From Comamonadaceae bacterium (GTDB taxonomy: Bacteria > Pseudomonadota > Gammaproteobacteria > Burkholderiales > Burkholderiaceae_C), in the NCBI GenBank assembly GCA_947455465.1, contig CANGNS010000007.1, positions 62,001 through 126,000 on the forward strand: a DNA stretch of 64,000 nt. Reading direction: 5' to 3'. The notes beneath the pieces are model-generated. The model saw nothing but the letters and a program-made list of their open reading frames with translations, made no database searches and was not told the DNA's origin. Positions 9,600-19,324 of the stretch are shown piece after piece. Position numbers and translations under genes: made by a program. Position 1 is the first letter of the stretch. Every line of letters begins with the position of its first letter.

Positions 9600-10414
9600 A
9601 GCACGGCTCCTGGCTGAGGCGGCGCGGCCGAGAAGGCCAGGTGCACAAACGCATCCTCAAAATCGCTTTGGCCGGTTTGCGCCAACAAATCGGCAACGCT
9701 ACCGCTGGCCACATTGCGCCCGTGGGCGACCACTACCACCTGGTCACACAGGCGCTCCACCTCTTGCATGATGTGGGTCGAAAACACAATGCATTTGCTC
9801 CCGCCTGCCGGCGAGCACAAGTGACGCAATGTATCGCGCAGCGCGCGGGTGGCCAGCACGTCCAGCCCGTTGGTTGGCTCATCCAAAATGATGTTGTCCG
9901 GGTCATGGACCAGCGCACGGGCCAGGGCGGTTTTGACGCGCTCGCCCTGGCTAAAGCCTTCGGTGGCGCGGTCCAGCAAGGGGCGCAGCTCTAGTAGGTC
10001 GGCCAATTGCTCGGCGCGGGCGTGGGCCGCCGCAGCGGACAAGCCGTGCAAGCGGCCGAAGTACACCATATTTTCCCGGGCAGTAAGGCGTGGGTACAGG
10101 CCGCGCGCATCGGCCAGAATGCCCATGCGTGCCTGCGCCTTGGCACGCTCTTGCGTAACAGACAAACCGTCCACCTCCAGGCGACCGCTGTCGGGGGCGA
10201 GTAGCCCGGCCAGCATGCGCAAGGTGCTGGTTTTGCCAGCGCCGTTGGGGCCTAGCAAACCGGTGATCTGCCCATTGGGTGCATGCAAACTAATGTCACT
10301 GACGGCCTGCACCCAGGGCTGCTCCTTGCGTTGCAGGCGCCAGCCGCTGCGCTGCCAGCGCGCGCCAGTGGCCTGGGCGGCAAAGCGTTTAGATACTTTG
10401 TCGATAAAAATCAT
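9596..10414 (-). CDS. ABC transporter ATP-binding protein, NatA-like
   Basis: 272 aa from the ATG whose A lies at 10414. The longer open frame upstream only shadows the S33 hydrolase gene. The protein starts MIFIDKVSKRF, has Walker A GPNGAGKTS and Walker B NIILDEPTNGLD, and a signature reading FSQGE rather than the usual LSGGQ, as is common in NatA homologues. Its start overlaps the upstream hydrolase stop by 4 bp (ATGA) and its stop overlaps the natB-like start in the same way. The three genes are therefore tightly coupled, and it should power the NatB-like permease. Confidence 0.92.
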   Translation of the reverse strand: MIFIDKVSKRFAAQATGARWQRSGWRLQRKEQPWVQAVSDISLHAPNGQITGLLGPNGAGKTSTLRMLAGLLAPDSGRLEVDGLSVTQERAKAQARMGILADARGLYPRLTARENMVYFGRLHGLSAAAAHARAEQLADLLELRPLLDRATEGFSQGERVKTALARALVHDPDNIILDEPTNGLDVLATRALRDTLRHLCSPAGGSKCIVFSTHIMQEVERLCDQVVVVAHGRNVASGSVADLLAQTGQSDFEDAFVHLAFSAAPPQPGAVL

Positions 10415-11919
10415 GGTACCCCCTGGGCTGCAGCAACGGTCGGCCGTACGAACGCCAGGGGCCGTGGAATCGATTGGGCGCAACGGGCATCTACTGCCAA
10501 TGCTTGGGCGTCGTCGCTGGCCTGGATAAAAGCCGTCAGCACTTTGTGCATACAGGCGTGCGACAAGATTCCGTGGCCCGCCTGCGGAACCAGCACATGG
10601 CGCGCCAGCGGCCCCAGCCCTTGCAGGGCCCGCTGCGCGTGGCGTGCAGGCGTCACCGGATCGATGCCGCCGCTGAGCAGCAAAGTGGCATGCTGCGCTG
10701 GCGGTATGCGGTAGAAATCTGCCGGCACTGCGCCTTGCGGCCAATCGCGGCATGCGCTGCGGTACTGGGTTTGGGGGTCGGTGCTATCTGGCGGGGTGCC
10801 CGCAGCCGTTGGCATGCGCGGATAGTCTTCGGCGCACACCACACCCAGATGCATGCCCAGGGCAAGACGCAAATGGGGTGCGCCATTTTGCAACGCGCTT
10901 TCTAATCCAGCCAGGCCCTCAAAACGGCCGTGCGCGGCATCATGCACTGCTTGGGGCAAGGCGGCCGCAATCGCCGGCGTGTATAGCGCGCCGCGAACGG
11001 TCCCCATAACGGCTTCGCGCGTGACGCTGACTTGCAGCAACTGGCCCGTCAACGGATGTGCCAGCGTTACCGATTGGGGCAAGCTTTGCCAAAGCGATTG
11101 CCACTCGGCCGCCAGCGCGGGAAAAGCCTGCTGGCAAGGGCGTGAAGCACGGCAACTAGCCCACAAGGCATCGAGCGCCGCCTGGCTGTCCGGGCCCAGC
11201 GTCGTGGGCAGCACCATATCGGGGGGGGCGACGCCATCGAGCACGCTGCGGCGCACATGGTGGCCAAACTGGCGCATATATTCCAGCGCAGCGCGCGTGC
11301 CATACGAGGCGCCCACCACATTGATCTGTGTAGCGCCCAGGGCCTGGCGCACCGCATCCAGATCTTGCATGGCCAAGGTCGTGGTGAAAAAGCCTAAGTC
11401 TGAAGGCCGATTGATATAGGGCAAGCGCTCCAAGGCGGCGCGGCATTGGGTCAGTTCCTGGGCCTGCGCCTGGGCGCTGGCAGCACCCAAGGGCAGACGG
11501 GGCGGCGGCGGGCACATCAGGGGGGCTGACTTGCCGGTGCCGCGCTGGTCGACCAAAACCAGATCGCGCTGCAAGAGCAAACGCTCAAACCACGGCAAGA
11601 CTGCCGCAGCCAAGCCGATGGCGCTTTGGCCCGGACCGCCTGCGAGCATGAACACCGGGTCGGGCTTGCGATTGCGCGCCACCGAGCGCAGGACGACGTA
11701 GTGCACTGTGATCTGTGGGCCGCCAGGGCGCGCCGGGTCGAGCGCGCGCAGCAACTGCCCACAACGCACCTCGGTTTTGATGCCCGCAACTCGGCACGCT
11801 ACGGTAGGGTCGGCGACGGGAGTGTCAGACGCACCGGCGATTGCAGGCCAGCCCAAGAGCGCAAAAACTAGCCAGAGGCCCCACAAAACGCGGTTCCAAA
11901 ACAAAGAGGAAGGCAGCAT
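10411..11919 (-). CDS. Secreted alpha/beta hydrolase, S33 peptidase-like (tripeptidyl/prolyl aminopeptidase family)
   Basis: 502 aa with an N-terminal signal peptide (hydrophobic WGLWLVFALLGWPAIAGA). The oxyanion segment LAGGPGQSA, nucleophile elbow VGASYGTR, a C-terminal SGGIDPVTPARHA (acid) and QAGHGI (His) form the S33 catalytic set. Family members release N-terminal di- or tripeptides or proline. It is probably the first gene of the operon that runs into the NatAB-like exporter, the second ABC exporter with M1 domain and an M16 protease. That placement suggests peptide processing in the periplasm, but an esterase role is not excluded. Confidence 0.88.
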   Translation of the reverse strand: MLPSSLFWNRVLWGLWLVFALLGWPAIAGASDTPVADPTVACRVAGIKTEVRCGQLLRALDPARPGGPQITVHYVVLRSVARNRKPDPVFMLAGGPGQSAIGLAAAVLPWFERLLLQRDLVLVDQRGTGKSAPLMCPPPPRLPLGAASAQAQAQELTQCRAALERLPYINRPSDLGFFTTTLAMQDLDAVRQALGATQINVVGASYGTRAALEYMRQFGHHVRRSVLDGVAPPDMVLPTTLGPDSQAALDALWASCRASRPCQQAFPALAAEWQSLWQSLPQSVTLAHPLTGQLLQVSVTREAVMGTVRGALYTPAIAAALPQAVHDAAHGRFEGLAGLESALQNGAPHLRLALGMHLGVVCAEDYPRMPTAAGTPPDSTDPQTQYRSACRDWPQGAVPADFYRIPPAQHATLLLSGGIDPVTPARHAQRALQGLGPLARHVLVPQAGHGILSHACMHKVLTAFIQASDDAQALAVDARCAQSIPRPLAFVRPTVAAAQGVP

Positions 11920-11979
11920 GGCAAATGCAGTGAGGTGTTATGGAGTGGGCGATCCTAGTAGAAATTCTGACAAACGGCA

Positions 11980-14900
11980 TCAAGCATGTGCGCGTCGGCG
12001 CATCCACGCTAAACCGCCTGCCAGGCTGCGCCACACAAAACGCAGCAACAACAAGGTCAGCAGGGCTTCGAGGAGCGTCACCAAGAGCGCCAGCGAAGCG
12101 TGGTAGCGCTGGCTGCGCGCCCGGATTTTGGCCTGCATGCGCTCGCTGGCACTCTCAATACTGTCGTAAAAACTGGGTACCACGAGCAAAGTCAACACTG
12201 TGGAGGTGATGGTGCCGCCAATGATAGAGACGGCCAGCGGTTGGTAAAACTCGCCGCCCTCCCCCAGGCCCAGAGCCACCGGAATCATGCCGGCAATGAG
12301 CGCAAACGTGGTCATCAAAATCGGGCGCAAGCGCACGCGGCCGGCGTGCATCAGAGCTTCCTCCCGGTTGATGCCACCGGCCTCTTCCTTGCGCGCAGCG
12401 TCGAGCAGCAAGATCGCATTTTTGGCGACCAAGCCCATGAGCATGATGATGCCGATAAAACTCATCAGGTTGAGTGTTCCGCCGGTCAGCAAAAGCGCAA
12501 TGACCACGCCAATCAGCGACAAGGGCAAGGACAGCATCACGCCCAAAGGCGCGGTGAAGGAGCTAAATTGGATCACCAAAATCAGGTACATCAGTCCGAT
12601 GCCGCTGACCAGGGCGATCAACATTTCGGTAAACAGTTCTTTTTGATCCTGGCCGGCCCCCGCCAGCTCCAGGCCGTAGCCGGGCGGGTAGTCCATGGCC
12701 TGGGCCAGTTTGAGCGCATCGGCCGTGACTTCGCCGTTGGAGCGCCCCTGCGCATTGGCGGCCACAGTGACCACGCGCTTGCCCTCGCTGTGCGAAATCG
12801 TCGAGGGCGCTTTGCCCATGGTGATGGTGGCAATTTGCTCCAGCGGCACCAACTCGCCGGTGCCTGCGACGGCGATGGGCAGGCGTTCGATGTTTTCGCG
12901 CGAAAGGCGGTCCTGGGGATGAAGGCGCACGGCCACGTCACGCGTCTCGCCCGTCGGATCGACCCAGTCGCCCACCTCGATGCCTGCAAATGCGATGCGT
13001 AAGGCTTGGGCTGCATCATTGGCCGAGATGCCCATGGAGTTGGCCAGGCCGCGGTTGAGCTCGATGCGCAGTTCTTTGCTCGGGTCTTGCTCGGACAGAC
13101 CGACGTCAACGGCGCCGGGCACCTGGCGCAGTTTTTCCATAAAGCGGTTAGTAATTTCCAACAAGCGGCGCGAGTCCGGCCCGGTAAACTCGATTTGTAC
13201 CGGCTTGCGCGCGCCATTGCCCAGATCGTCAAACACGGTGAACTCGGCACCAATGAGCGGGCGAATTTTCTCGCGCAGATCAGCCGCCAACTCTTTGGCG
13301 CTGCGGCGGCGGTCTTTGCGCGGGCCGATGTCCACATAAATGCGCCCGCCGTTGGGGCCGATATTGCTATTGGTCTCCCGCGTTTCGGGCAGGGTGCGGG
13401 CGATTTCGGCGGCACGCTCCATCTTCAAGCGGGCGTATTCCAAAGACGATGAGGCGGGTGTGCGCACATCGATCATCAGATTGCCCGAATCCGCAGCGGG
13501 TAAAAAGGCCGAGCCACCATAGCGCACATGCAGCGTCAAGGCCGCGACCAAGGTGCTCAGCGCAATCAGGCCCATGGCGCGGCGGTGGTGCAGCGCCCAG
13601 GCAATCACGCCGGCATAGCGATCGGCCTGGTGGTCAAACCAGTCATTGAAAACTTGCAGGCGGCGCCCCACCGGGCCCTTGGGCGCGCTGTGGTGGTCTG
13701 GCGGGTCGCCCCAGTAGGCCGACAGCATGGGGTCCAGCGTGAAAGAAATCGCCAGGCTGACCAGGACCGAACAAGCCACCGTGAGCGCGAAGGGCCGGAA
13801 CCATTCGCCGGCGCCACCGGGCATGAAGGCCACTGGCAAAAACACCGCAATGATGGACATGGTGGTGGCCGTCACGGCCAGCCCGATCTCGGCCGTGCCT
13901 TCCAAAGCGGCGGTGCGGCGGTCCGCGCCACGTTGCATGTGGCGCACGATGTTTTCGCGCACCACGATGGCGTCGTCGATAAGCACGCCAATGGCCAGCG
14001 ACAAGCCCAGCAAGGACATGAAGTTGAGCGTAAAGCCACATAGCCACACGCCGATAAACGCGGCGATAACCGACGTGGGCAAGCTCAGCCCGGTAATCAA
14101 GGTGGAACGCCAGGAATTGAGGAAGGCGTAGACCACGACGATGGTCAGGCCAGCGCCCAGTACCAGAGAGTCGATCACGTTGTTCAGGCTGTTTTGCGCA
14201 TCCTTGCCGCCGTCGCGGGTAACCTCCAAAACGGTGCCGGGGCTGTCTTTGGCCAATTGGGCGTTGAACGCTTTGGTGGCCTCGCGCACCGCTTTGGCGA
14301 CGGACACGGTACTGGCATCACGCGCCCGCGTCACATAGATGCCGACATTGGGCTTGCCGCTGCGGGTGCTGAGGCCGTCAAGTTCGGCAAAACCATCTTC
14401 CACCGTGCCTAATTGCCCCAGACGCACCAGTTGGGCGCCCATGCGCTTGACCACAATTTGCGTGAAGTCTTGCGGCTCGGCGATGCGACCCACCAGGCGA
14501 ATGCTCTCGTTTTCATAGGGGCCGCGCAGTTTGCCCACGGGCGCGTTGGCGTTTTGGGCCCGAATGGCATTGACCACCTCACCCACGGACACGTTGTACT
14601 CGCGCAGCTTGGCCGAGCGCAGCAACACCGAGAGTTCACGCTTCAGCGAACCCGAAACATTGACGGTAGCCACGCCCGGCAAAGCGCGCAGTTTGTCGGC
14701 TAACACATCCTCGGCCAAGCGCGATATTTGGGCATGGCTTTGGCTGCTGCTAGACAGGGCCAAGTTGATGATGGGCTGGGCAGACGGGTCGTAGCGGCGA
14801 ATCACCGGCTCGCGCATCTCGACGGGCAGTTTGTAGCGCACCGAGGCGATCACTCCACGCACCTCGTCAGCCGCTTCGATCATGTTTTTGCTAAAGGCAA

Positions 14901-15183
14901 ACTGCATGTCAAAGCGGGCATTGCCTTCGGCGCTGGTGGACCAGACTTTTTGGGCGCCCGCGACGCTTTGCAGCGATTTTTCGAGGCGGTTGACGATTTC
15001 ACGCTCCACCGTATCGGGCGAAGCACCGGGATAAGCAATCGAAATAAACAGGCCCGGGTTTTCGATATCGGGAAACTGGTTGACGCGCAATTTGTTGAGC
15101 GCCATCAACCCCAGGGCCATGACGCCCAAAATAATCACCACCGTAGCAATCGGGCGGCGGATGCTGAAATCCGATAAAAACAT
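11980..15183 (-). CDS. RND efflux pump inner-membrane transporter (AcrB/MexB-like, HAE1 family)
   Basis: 1067 aa, the usual RND length, with twelve predicted helices and two large periplasmic loops. It starts MFLSDFSIRRPIATVV. The proton-relay Asp pair is visible in TM4 (GVLIDDAIVVREN), and the GGTLNLMSFIGIIMLMGLV segment is conserved in the C-terminal half. It should be a proton-driven tripartite pump for hydrophobic drugs, solvents or lipids. The adaptor gene lies 2 bp upstream on the same strand. No TolC-like outer-membrane channel gene is adjacent, so it probably borrows one encoded elsewhere. No regulator gene flanks the pair. Confidence 0.95.
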   Translation of the reverse strand: MFLSDFSIRRPIATVVIILGVMALGLMALNKLRVNQFPDIENPGLFISIAYPGASPDTVEREIVNRLEKSLQSVAGAQKVWSTSAEGNARFDMQFAFSKNMIEAADEVRGVIASVRYKLPVEMREPVIRRYDPSAQPIINLALSSSSQSHAQISRLAEDVLADKLRALPGVATVNVSGSLKRELSVLLRSAKLREYNVSVGEVVNAIRAQNANAPVGKLRGPYENESIRLVGRIAEPQDFTQIVVKRMGAQLVRLGQLGTVEDGFAELDGLSTRSGKPNVGIYVTRARDASTVSVAKAVREATKAFNAQLAKDSPGTVLEVTRDGGKDAQNSLNNVIDSLVLGAGLTIVVVYAFLNSWRSTLITGLSLPTSVIAAFIGVWLCGFTLNFMSLLGLSLAIGVLIDDAIVVRENIVRHMQRGADRRTAALEGTAEIGLAVTATTMSIIAVFLPVAFMPGGAGEWFRPFALTVACSVLVSLAISFTLDPMLSAYWGDPPDHHSAPKGPVGRRLQVFNDWFDHQADRYAGVIAWALHHRRAMGLIALSTLVAALTLHVRYGGSAFLPAADSGNLMIDVRTPASSSLEYARLKMERAAEIARTLPETRETNSNIGPNGGRIYVDIGPRKDRRRSAKELAADLREKIRPLIGAEFTVFDDLGNGARKPVQIEFTGPDSRRLLEITNRFMEKLRQVPGAVDVGLSEQDPSKELRIELNRGLANSMGISANDAAQALRIAFAGIEVGDWVDPTGETRDVAVRLHPQDRLSRENIERLPIAVAGTGELVPLEQIATITMGKAPSTISHSEGKRVVTVAANAQGRSNGEVTADALKLAQAMDYPPGYGLELAGAGQDQKELFTEMLIALVSGIGLMYLILVIQFSSFTAPLGVMLSLPLSLIGVVIALLLTGGTLNLMSFIGIIMLMGLVAKNAILLLDAARKEEAGGINREEALMHAGRVRLRPILMTTFALIAGMIPVALGLGEGGEFYQPLAVSIIGGTITSTVLTLLVVPSFYDSIESASERMQAKIRARSQRYHASLALLVTLLEALLTLLLLRFVWRSLAGGLAWMRRRAHA

Positions 15184-15185
15184 GC

Positions 15186-16319
15186 TTATTGCCCCGAAGC
15201 CGCAGCGCTGGCCTTGGCCTGCGCAGGGGTGGCCACCAGGCTGATGGCTTGGCCGTCTTTCAAATTGCCGCCGGGGTTGCGCAACAGACGGTCGCCTGTT
15301 TGAACGCCGGCCTGCACGGCAAACTGGCCGCTGCGGGCGTCACGCGCGCCCAGGGTGACGGCCACTTTATGCACCGCGCTAGCGTCCACCCGCCAGACAA
15401 AGCTGGCGTCGCCCGCGCGCTGCACTGCCGATTCGTCAACCACCGGAACGCTTTGGGCTTTGGCCCCACTGCGGATTTGGCCCTCGGCATACAAACCAGC
15501 CACCCTCGGCCGCGCCGGGCCGGTGAAGGCCACCAGGACCTCGAGTTGGCGGGTGGCTTCGTTGGCACTGGGGTCGATGCGGGTTACCTTGCCTTCAAAA
15601 CTCTCGTCACCGTAGCCATTGACGCGAAAACGGACCCCTTGGCCCAATTGCACCTGGCCGGCCTGGTCGGCCGATACGCGGCCGACAAAGCGCAGACTGT
15701 TGGGGTCAATCACTTTGAGCAGCTCTTTGCCGATGGATGCGGTGTCGCCGGGCGAGGCCTTGCGCTCGCCGATCACGCCGTCAAATGGCGCCCGCACCTG
15801 GGTACGCTGCAGCTGCTGTCGGGCCAGAACAGCGCGAGAGTTGGCAGCAGATACTTCATTTTGCGCGGAGTTGGCGCGAATTTCAGCATCATCAATGGCT
15901 TGCAAGGTGGCCATGCCGCTGGCGCGCAGGGTTTTGAGGCGTTCTAAGTTGCGCTTGGCTTGCTCGAGCTGAAAGCCGGCGTTGCGGGCGCTTTCTTCGG
16001 CTGCATTGAGGTTGTCGCGGATGGCGGTTTCGTCCAGCCGGACCAGCAAATCACCCCGGCGCACCACGTCGCCATTGTCTTTGAGCACTTCAAGCACCAC
16101 CGCCGAGGCCTCGGCGCGCAGGTCGGCCTTGCGCTCGGCGGCAATCGTGCCCGAAATTACTGGGCCGCCGCCGGCCGCGCCGTCGGCCACCGTCAGCATG
16201 TCTTCGGGCGCCACCAGCAAGGGGACGGCCGTTGCGCCGGCAGCAGCAGCCGGATCAGGCGCTTTGTGGCAAGCAGCCAAAACCAAAATAAGACTAGTAA
16301 TTAGAAGGACGCGGTTCAT
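15186..16319 (-). CDS. RND efflux periplasmic adaptor (membrane fusion protein), lipoprotein
   Basis: 377 aa. The N-terminus MNRVLLITSLILVLAAC ends in an LAAC lipobox, so the protein is expected to be lipid-anchored in the inner membrane. A lipoyl-like half (ADLRAEASAVVLEVLKDNG) is followed by a coiled-coil hairpin of alternating Ala, Gln and Arg, the second lipoyl half (RTQVRAPFDGVIGE), then beta-barrel and proximal domains. It links the AcrB-like pump at 11980-15183 to an outer-membrane channel. The two genes are 2 bp apart and must be cotranscribed. The divergent M16 gene starts 228 bp away. Confidence 0.94.
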   Translation of the reverse strand: MNRVLLITSLILVLAACHKAPDPAAAAGATAVPLLVAPEDMLTVADGAAGGGPVISGTIAAERKADLRAEASAVVLEVLKDNGDVVRRGDLLVRLDETAIRDNLNAAEESARNAGFQLEQAKRNLERLKTLRASGMATLQAIDDAEIRANSAQNEVSAANSRAVLARQQLQRTQVRAPFDGVIGERKASPGDTASIGKELLKVIDPNSLRFVGRVSADQAGQVQLGQGVRFRVNGYGDESFEGKVTRIDPSANEATRQLEVLVAFTGPARPRVAGLYAEGQIRSGAKAQSVPVVDESAVQRAGDASFVWRVDASAVHKVAVTLGARDARSGQFAVQAGVQTGDRLLRNPGGNLKDGQAISLVATPAQAKASAAASGQ

Positions 16320-16547
16320 ATAGCGGGGCTACCTCAAAGGAGAAGGCTTGGCTGGTGGTCAGCCGGAGCCGGGGCGTCTGCGTGAAAAATGGCAGGAAGT
16401 GCAATGCGCCGCGGATTCTAGGCCAGCGCTGCTGCGGCGCCCTAAATCTCTGCTGGATAGGCCTTGCAGCCACGAGGCCTACAAACTGTATGCCAAAATT
16501 ATCAGCTTAGGCGCCCCCAGGCGCCACACACTCTCTAAGGATTTTGT
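16320..16547. other. Divergent intergenic region between the RND operon and an M16 protease gene
   Basis: The 228 bases hold the 5' regions of both divergent transcription units. GGAG-like sequence lies near each start (AAGGAG-type 3-20 bases from the adaptor gene; CTAAGGA just before the M16 start). I see no confident promoter hexamers, inverted repeat or small gene here. Confidence 0.5.
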
Positions 16548-19292
16548 ATGCGTCTTATCCGCAGCGCCACCATCCTCGCCTTGGCCATCACCACGGCAGG
16601 CTTTCTGGCTCCGGCCAGCGCCCAAAACAGCCCAAGCAGCAGTTTGTACACCCAAGTTGAAGGCATCAGCGAATACCGCTTGCCCAACGGACTGCGGGTA
16701 TTGCTGGCCCCAGACGCCTCCAAGCCCACGACCACGGTCAATATCACTTACTTGGTGGGCAGCCGGCATGAAAACTACGGCGAAACCGGCATGGCGCATT
16801 TGCTGGAGCACCTGGTCTTTAAGGGAACGCCTTCGCGCGGCAACATCATGCAGGAACTGGGAAAGCGCGGCATGCGCTTTAACGGCACCACTTTTTATGA
16901 CCGCACCAATTATTTTGAGACCTTCCCCGCCAGCGAAGAGAACCTGAGCTGGGCGCTGGAGATGGAAGCGGACCGCATGGTCAACAGCTTTATCGCCCGC
17001 AAAGACCTGGAGACCGAGTTCTCCGTGGTGCGCAATGAAATGGAAATGGGCGAGAACAACCCCCGCCGCACACTGTGGAAGTACATGGCTGCGGCTGCCT
17101 ATGACTGGCACAACTATGGCAAAAATACCATTGGCGCGCGCAGCGACGTGGAAAACGTCAAGATCGAGAACCTGCAGGCCTTTTACCGCCAGTATTACCA
17201 GCCCGACAACGCTGTGCTTCTGGTGGCGGGCAAGTTTGACAGCGCCAAGACGCTGGCGCTGATTGAGCGCGTTTTTGGTACCCTGCCGCGCCCGGCGCGC
17301 AGCCTGGGCAAAACCTATACCGCCGACCCGGTGCAGCAAGGCCCACGCGAACTGACTTTGCAGCGCGTCGGTGACACCACGCTAGTGGGTGCGCTGTACC
17401 ACACGGCCGCCGCTAGCCACCCGGACGCCACTGCCATGGCGGCCTTGGCCGAAATCATGGCCGACACCCCTAACGGGCGCCTGCACAAAGCTTTGGTCGA
17501 TACCAATAAAGCCACCTCTGTCGCGCCCTGGAACTTCGCCCTGGCCGAGCCGGGCTACATCTTGTTCATGGTGGAGCTGGGCAAAGACCAGCCCGCAGCC
17601 CCGGTGCGCCAAAGCCTTTTGGACATTTTGGAAAACATCCGCAAAGCACCCATCACCGAGGCCGAACTCAAACGCGCCAAGGCCAGCATGCAGGCAGATA
17701 TCGAAAAAACCCTGAACGACCCGCAAAGCCTAGCAGTGCAACTTTCGGAGAGCATTGCTTCGGGCGACTGGCGCCTATTCTTCCTGGAGCGCGATCGTAT
17801 TGACGCCCTGACGGTGCAAGCAGTGCAAAAAGTGGCCGAAAACTACTTCAAAGAAAGCAACCGCACCTTTGGCCAGTTCATTCCGACCGCTGCGCCGGAG
17901 CGCATCACGCTGCCCGAGCCCGTCGATGTGGCGGCACTGCTGCAAGGCTACAAAGGGCGCGCTGCGGTGAGCGAAGGCGAGAACTTTGACCCCAGCCCAG
18001 CCAATATCGAAAAGCGCACCGTGCGCGCCAGCCTGCCCAACGGCATGCAAATGGCGCTCACTGCCAAGAAAACCCGGGGCGAAACGGTGAACGGCCAGAT
18101 TCGCCTGGACTTTGGCGATGCTGCAAGCCTGCAAAACCAGGCCATGGTCGCGCAAATGACCGCTTCCATGCTGATGCGCGGTGCAGGCCAACTCAGCCGC
18201 GCTGAGCTGGCCGCCCGTCTGGACGAGCTCAAAGCCAAGATGCGCGTAAGCGGCAGCGGATCGACGGTGACGCTGTCCTTTGACACGGTGCGCAAGCACC
18301 TGCCCGCCGTGCTGGACTTGGCCCGCGATGTGCTGCGTGCACCCACCTTCTCGGCCAGCGAGTTCGCCACGCTGGCCAAAGAATTGACGACGCAAATTGA
18401 GTCGCAACGCAACGACCCCCAGGCCATGGCGTCGCAGGAATTGAGCAAAGCGCTGGACACCTACCCCAAGGGCGATGTGCGCGCCTTCCTGAGCTTTGAT
18501 GAGCGTATCGCGCTATTGCAAAGCACCAAGTTGCAAGACTTACAGTCTTTTTACCAGCGCTTTTATGGCGCCAACCACGGCAAGCTGGCTCTGGTGGGCG
18601 ACCTGGACTCGGCGCAGACGCAAACCCAGCTCAATGCTTTGTTTGGCGACTGGAAGAGCGCTAGCCCTTATGCCCGCCTGACCCGCAACGCCTATGCATT
18701 TGCGCCTTCCAGCAAGACTTTGCAGGCACCGGACAAACCCAATGCGATGTTCATGGCGGTGTTGTCCGTCCCGCTGCGCGATGACGACGCCGACTATGTT
18801 GCACTAGCCTTGGGTAACAAAATATTAGGCGGCGGAGTGAACAACCGCCTGGTCGAGCGCCTGCGCCAGAAAGAGGGCATCAGCTACTACGCTGGCAGCC
18901 AGTTCTCGGCCAGCAGCTTTGAACCGGTAGGCGAAATGACACTGGTGGCCATTCATGCGCCGCAAAACCTGGAAAAACTGCAAACCGGCGTGCGCGAGGA
19001 AGTGCTGCGTATCGTTAAAGATGGTGTTAGCGCCCAAGAACTGGCAGACGCGAAAAAAGGCTTGTTGGAAGAGTCCAAAATCAGCCTGGCCCAGGACGCG
19101 GCGCTCAGCGGCACGCTGGCTGGCCAGCTGCATACAGGCCGTACCATGGCCTTTACCGCCGCACGCCTGGAGCAAATCCAAAACACCAGCTTGGACCAGG
19201 TCAATGCCGCGCTGCGCAAGTATGTGGACTACAGCAAATTGCTGCATATCCACGCCGGTGACTTTGACGGCGCCAAAAAGAAGGCGCCCTAA
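16548..19292 (+). CDS. Periplasmic M16 family zinc metalloprotease, second paralogue
   Basis: 914 aa with a signal peptide (about residues 1-26, ending APASAQ). The zinc motif HLLEH is at residues 84-88 and the third ligand is expected in NEMEMGEN. It has the same two-domain build as the protein at 1024-3813. The stretch from VEGISEY through the active site to FSVVRNEME is nearly identical between the two, while the C-terminal halves diverge more. An SD-like CTAAGGA precedes the ATG. The aminopeptidase P gene starts 32 bp downstream, so the two probably form an operon for stepwise peptide degradation, one enzyme in the envelope and one in the cytoplasm. Confidence 0.94.
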   Translation: MRLIRSATILALAITTAGFLAPASAQNSPSSSLYTQVEGISEYRLPNGLRVLLAPDASKPTTTVNITYLVGSRHENYGETGMAHLLEHLVFKGTPSRGNIMQELGKRGMRFNGTTFYDRTNYFETFPASEENLSWALEMEADRMVNSFIARKDLETEFSVVRNEMEMGENNPRRTLWKYMAAAAYDWHNYGKNTIGARSDVENVKIENLQAFYRQYYQPDNAVLLVAGKFDSAKTLALIERVFGTLPRPARSLGKTYTADPVQQGPRELTLQRVGDTTLVGALYHTAAASHPDATAMAALAEIMADTPNGRLHKALVDTNKATSVAPWNFALAEPGYILFMVELGKDQPAAPVRQSLLDILENIRKAPITEAELKRAKASMQADIEKTLNDPQSLAVQLSESIASGDWRLFFLERDRIDALTVQAVQKVAENYFKESNRTFGQFIPTAAPERITLPEPVDVAALLQGYKGRAAVSEGENFDPSPANIEKRTVRASLPNGMQMALTAKKTRGETVNGQIRLDFGDAASLQNQAMVAQMTASMLMRGAGQLSRAELAARLDELKAKMRVSGSGSTVTLSFDTVRKHLPAVLDLARDVLRAPTFSASEFATLAKELTTQIESQRNDPQAMASQELSKALDTYPKGDVRAFLSFDERIALLQSTKLQDLQSFYQRFYGANHGKLALVGDLDSAQTQTQLNALFGDWKSASPYARLTRNAYAFAPSSKTLQAPDKPNAMFMAVLSVPLRDDDADYVALALGNKILGGGVNNRLVERLRQKEGISYYAGSQFSASSFEPVGEMTLVAIHAPQNLEKLQTGVREEVLRIVKDGVSAQELADAKKGLLEESKISLAQDAALSGTLAGQLHTGRTMAFTAARLEQIQNTSLDQVNAALRKYVDYSKLLHIHAGDFDGAKKKAP

Positions 19293-19324
19293 GTATTGGG
19301 CCCGCCAGTCTGGCACGCATTCTT

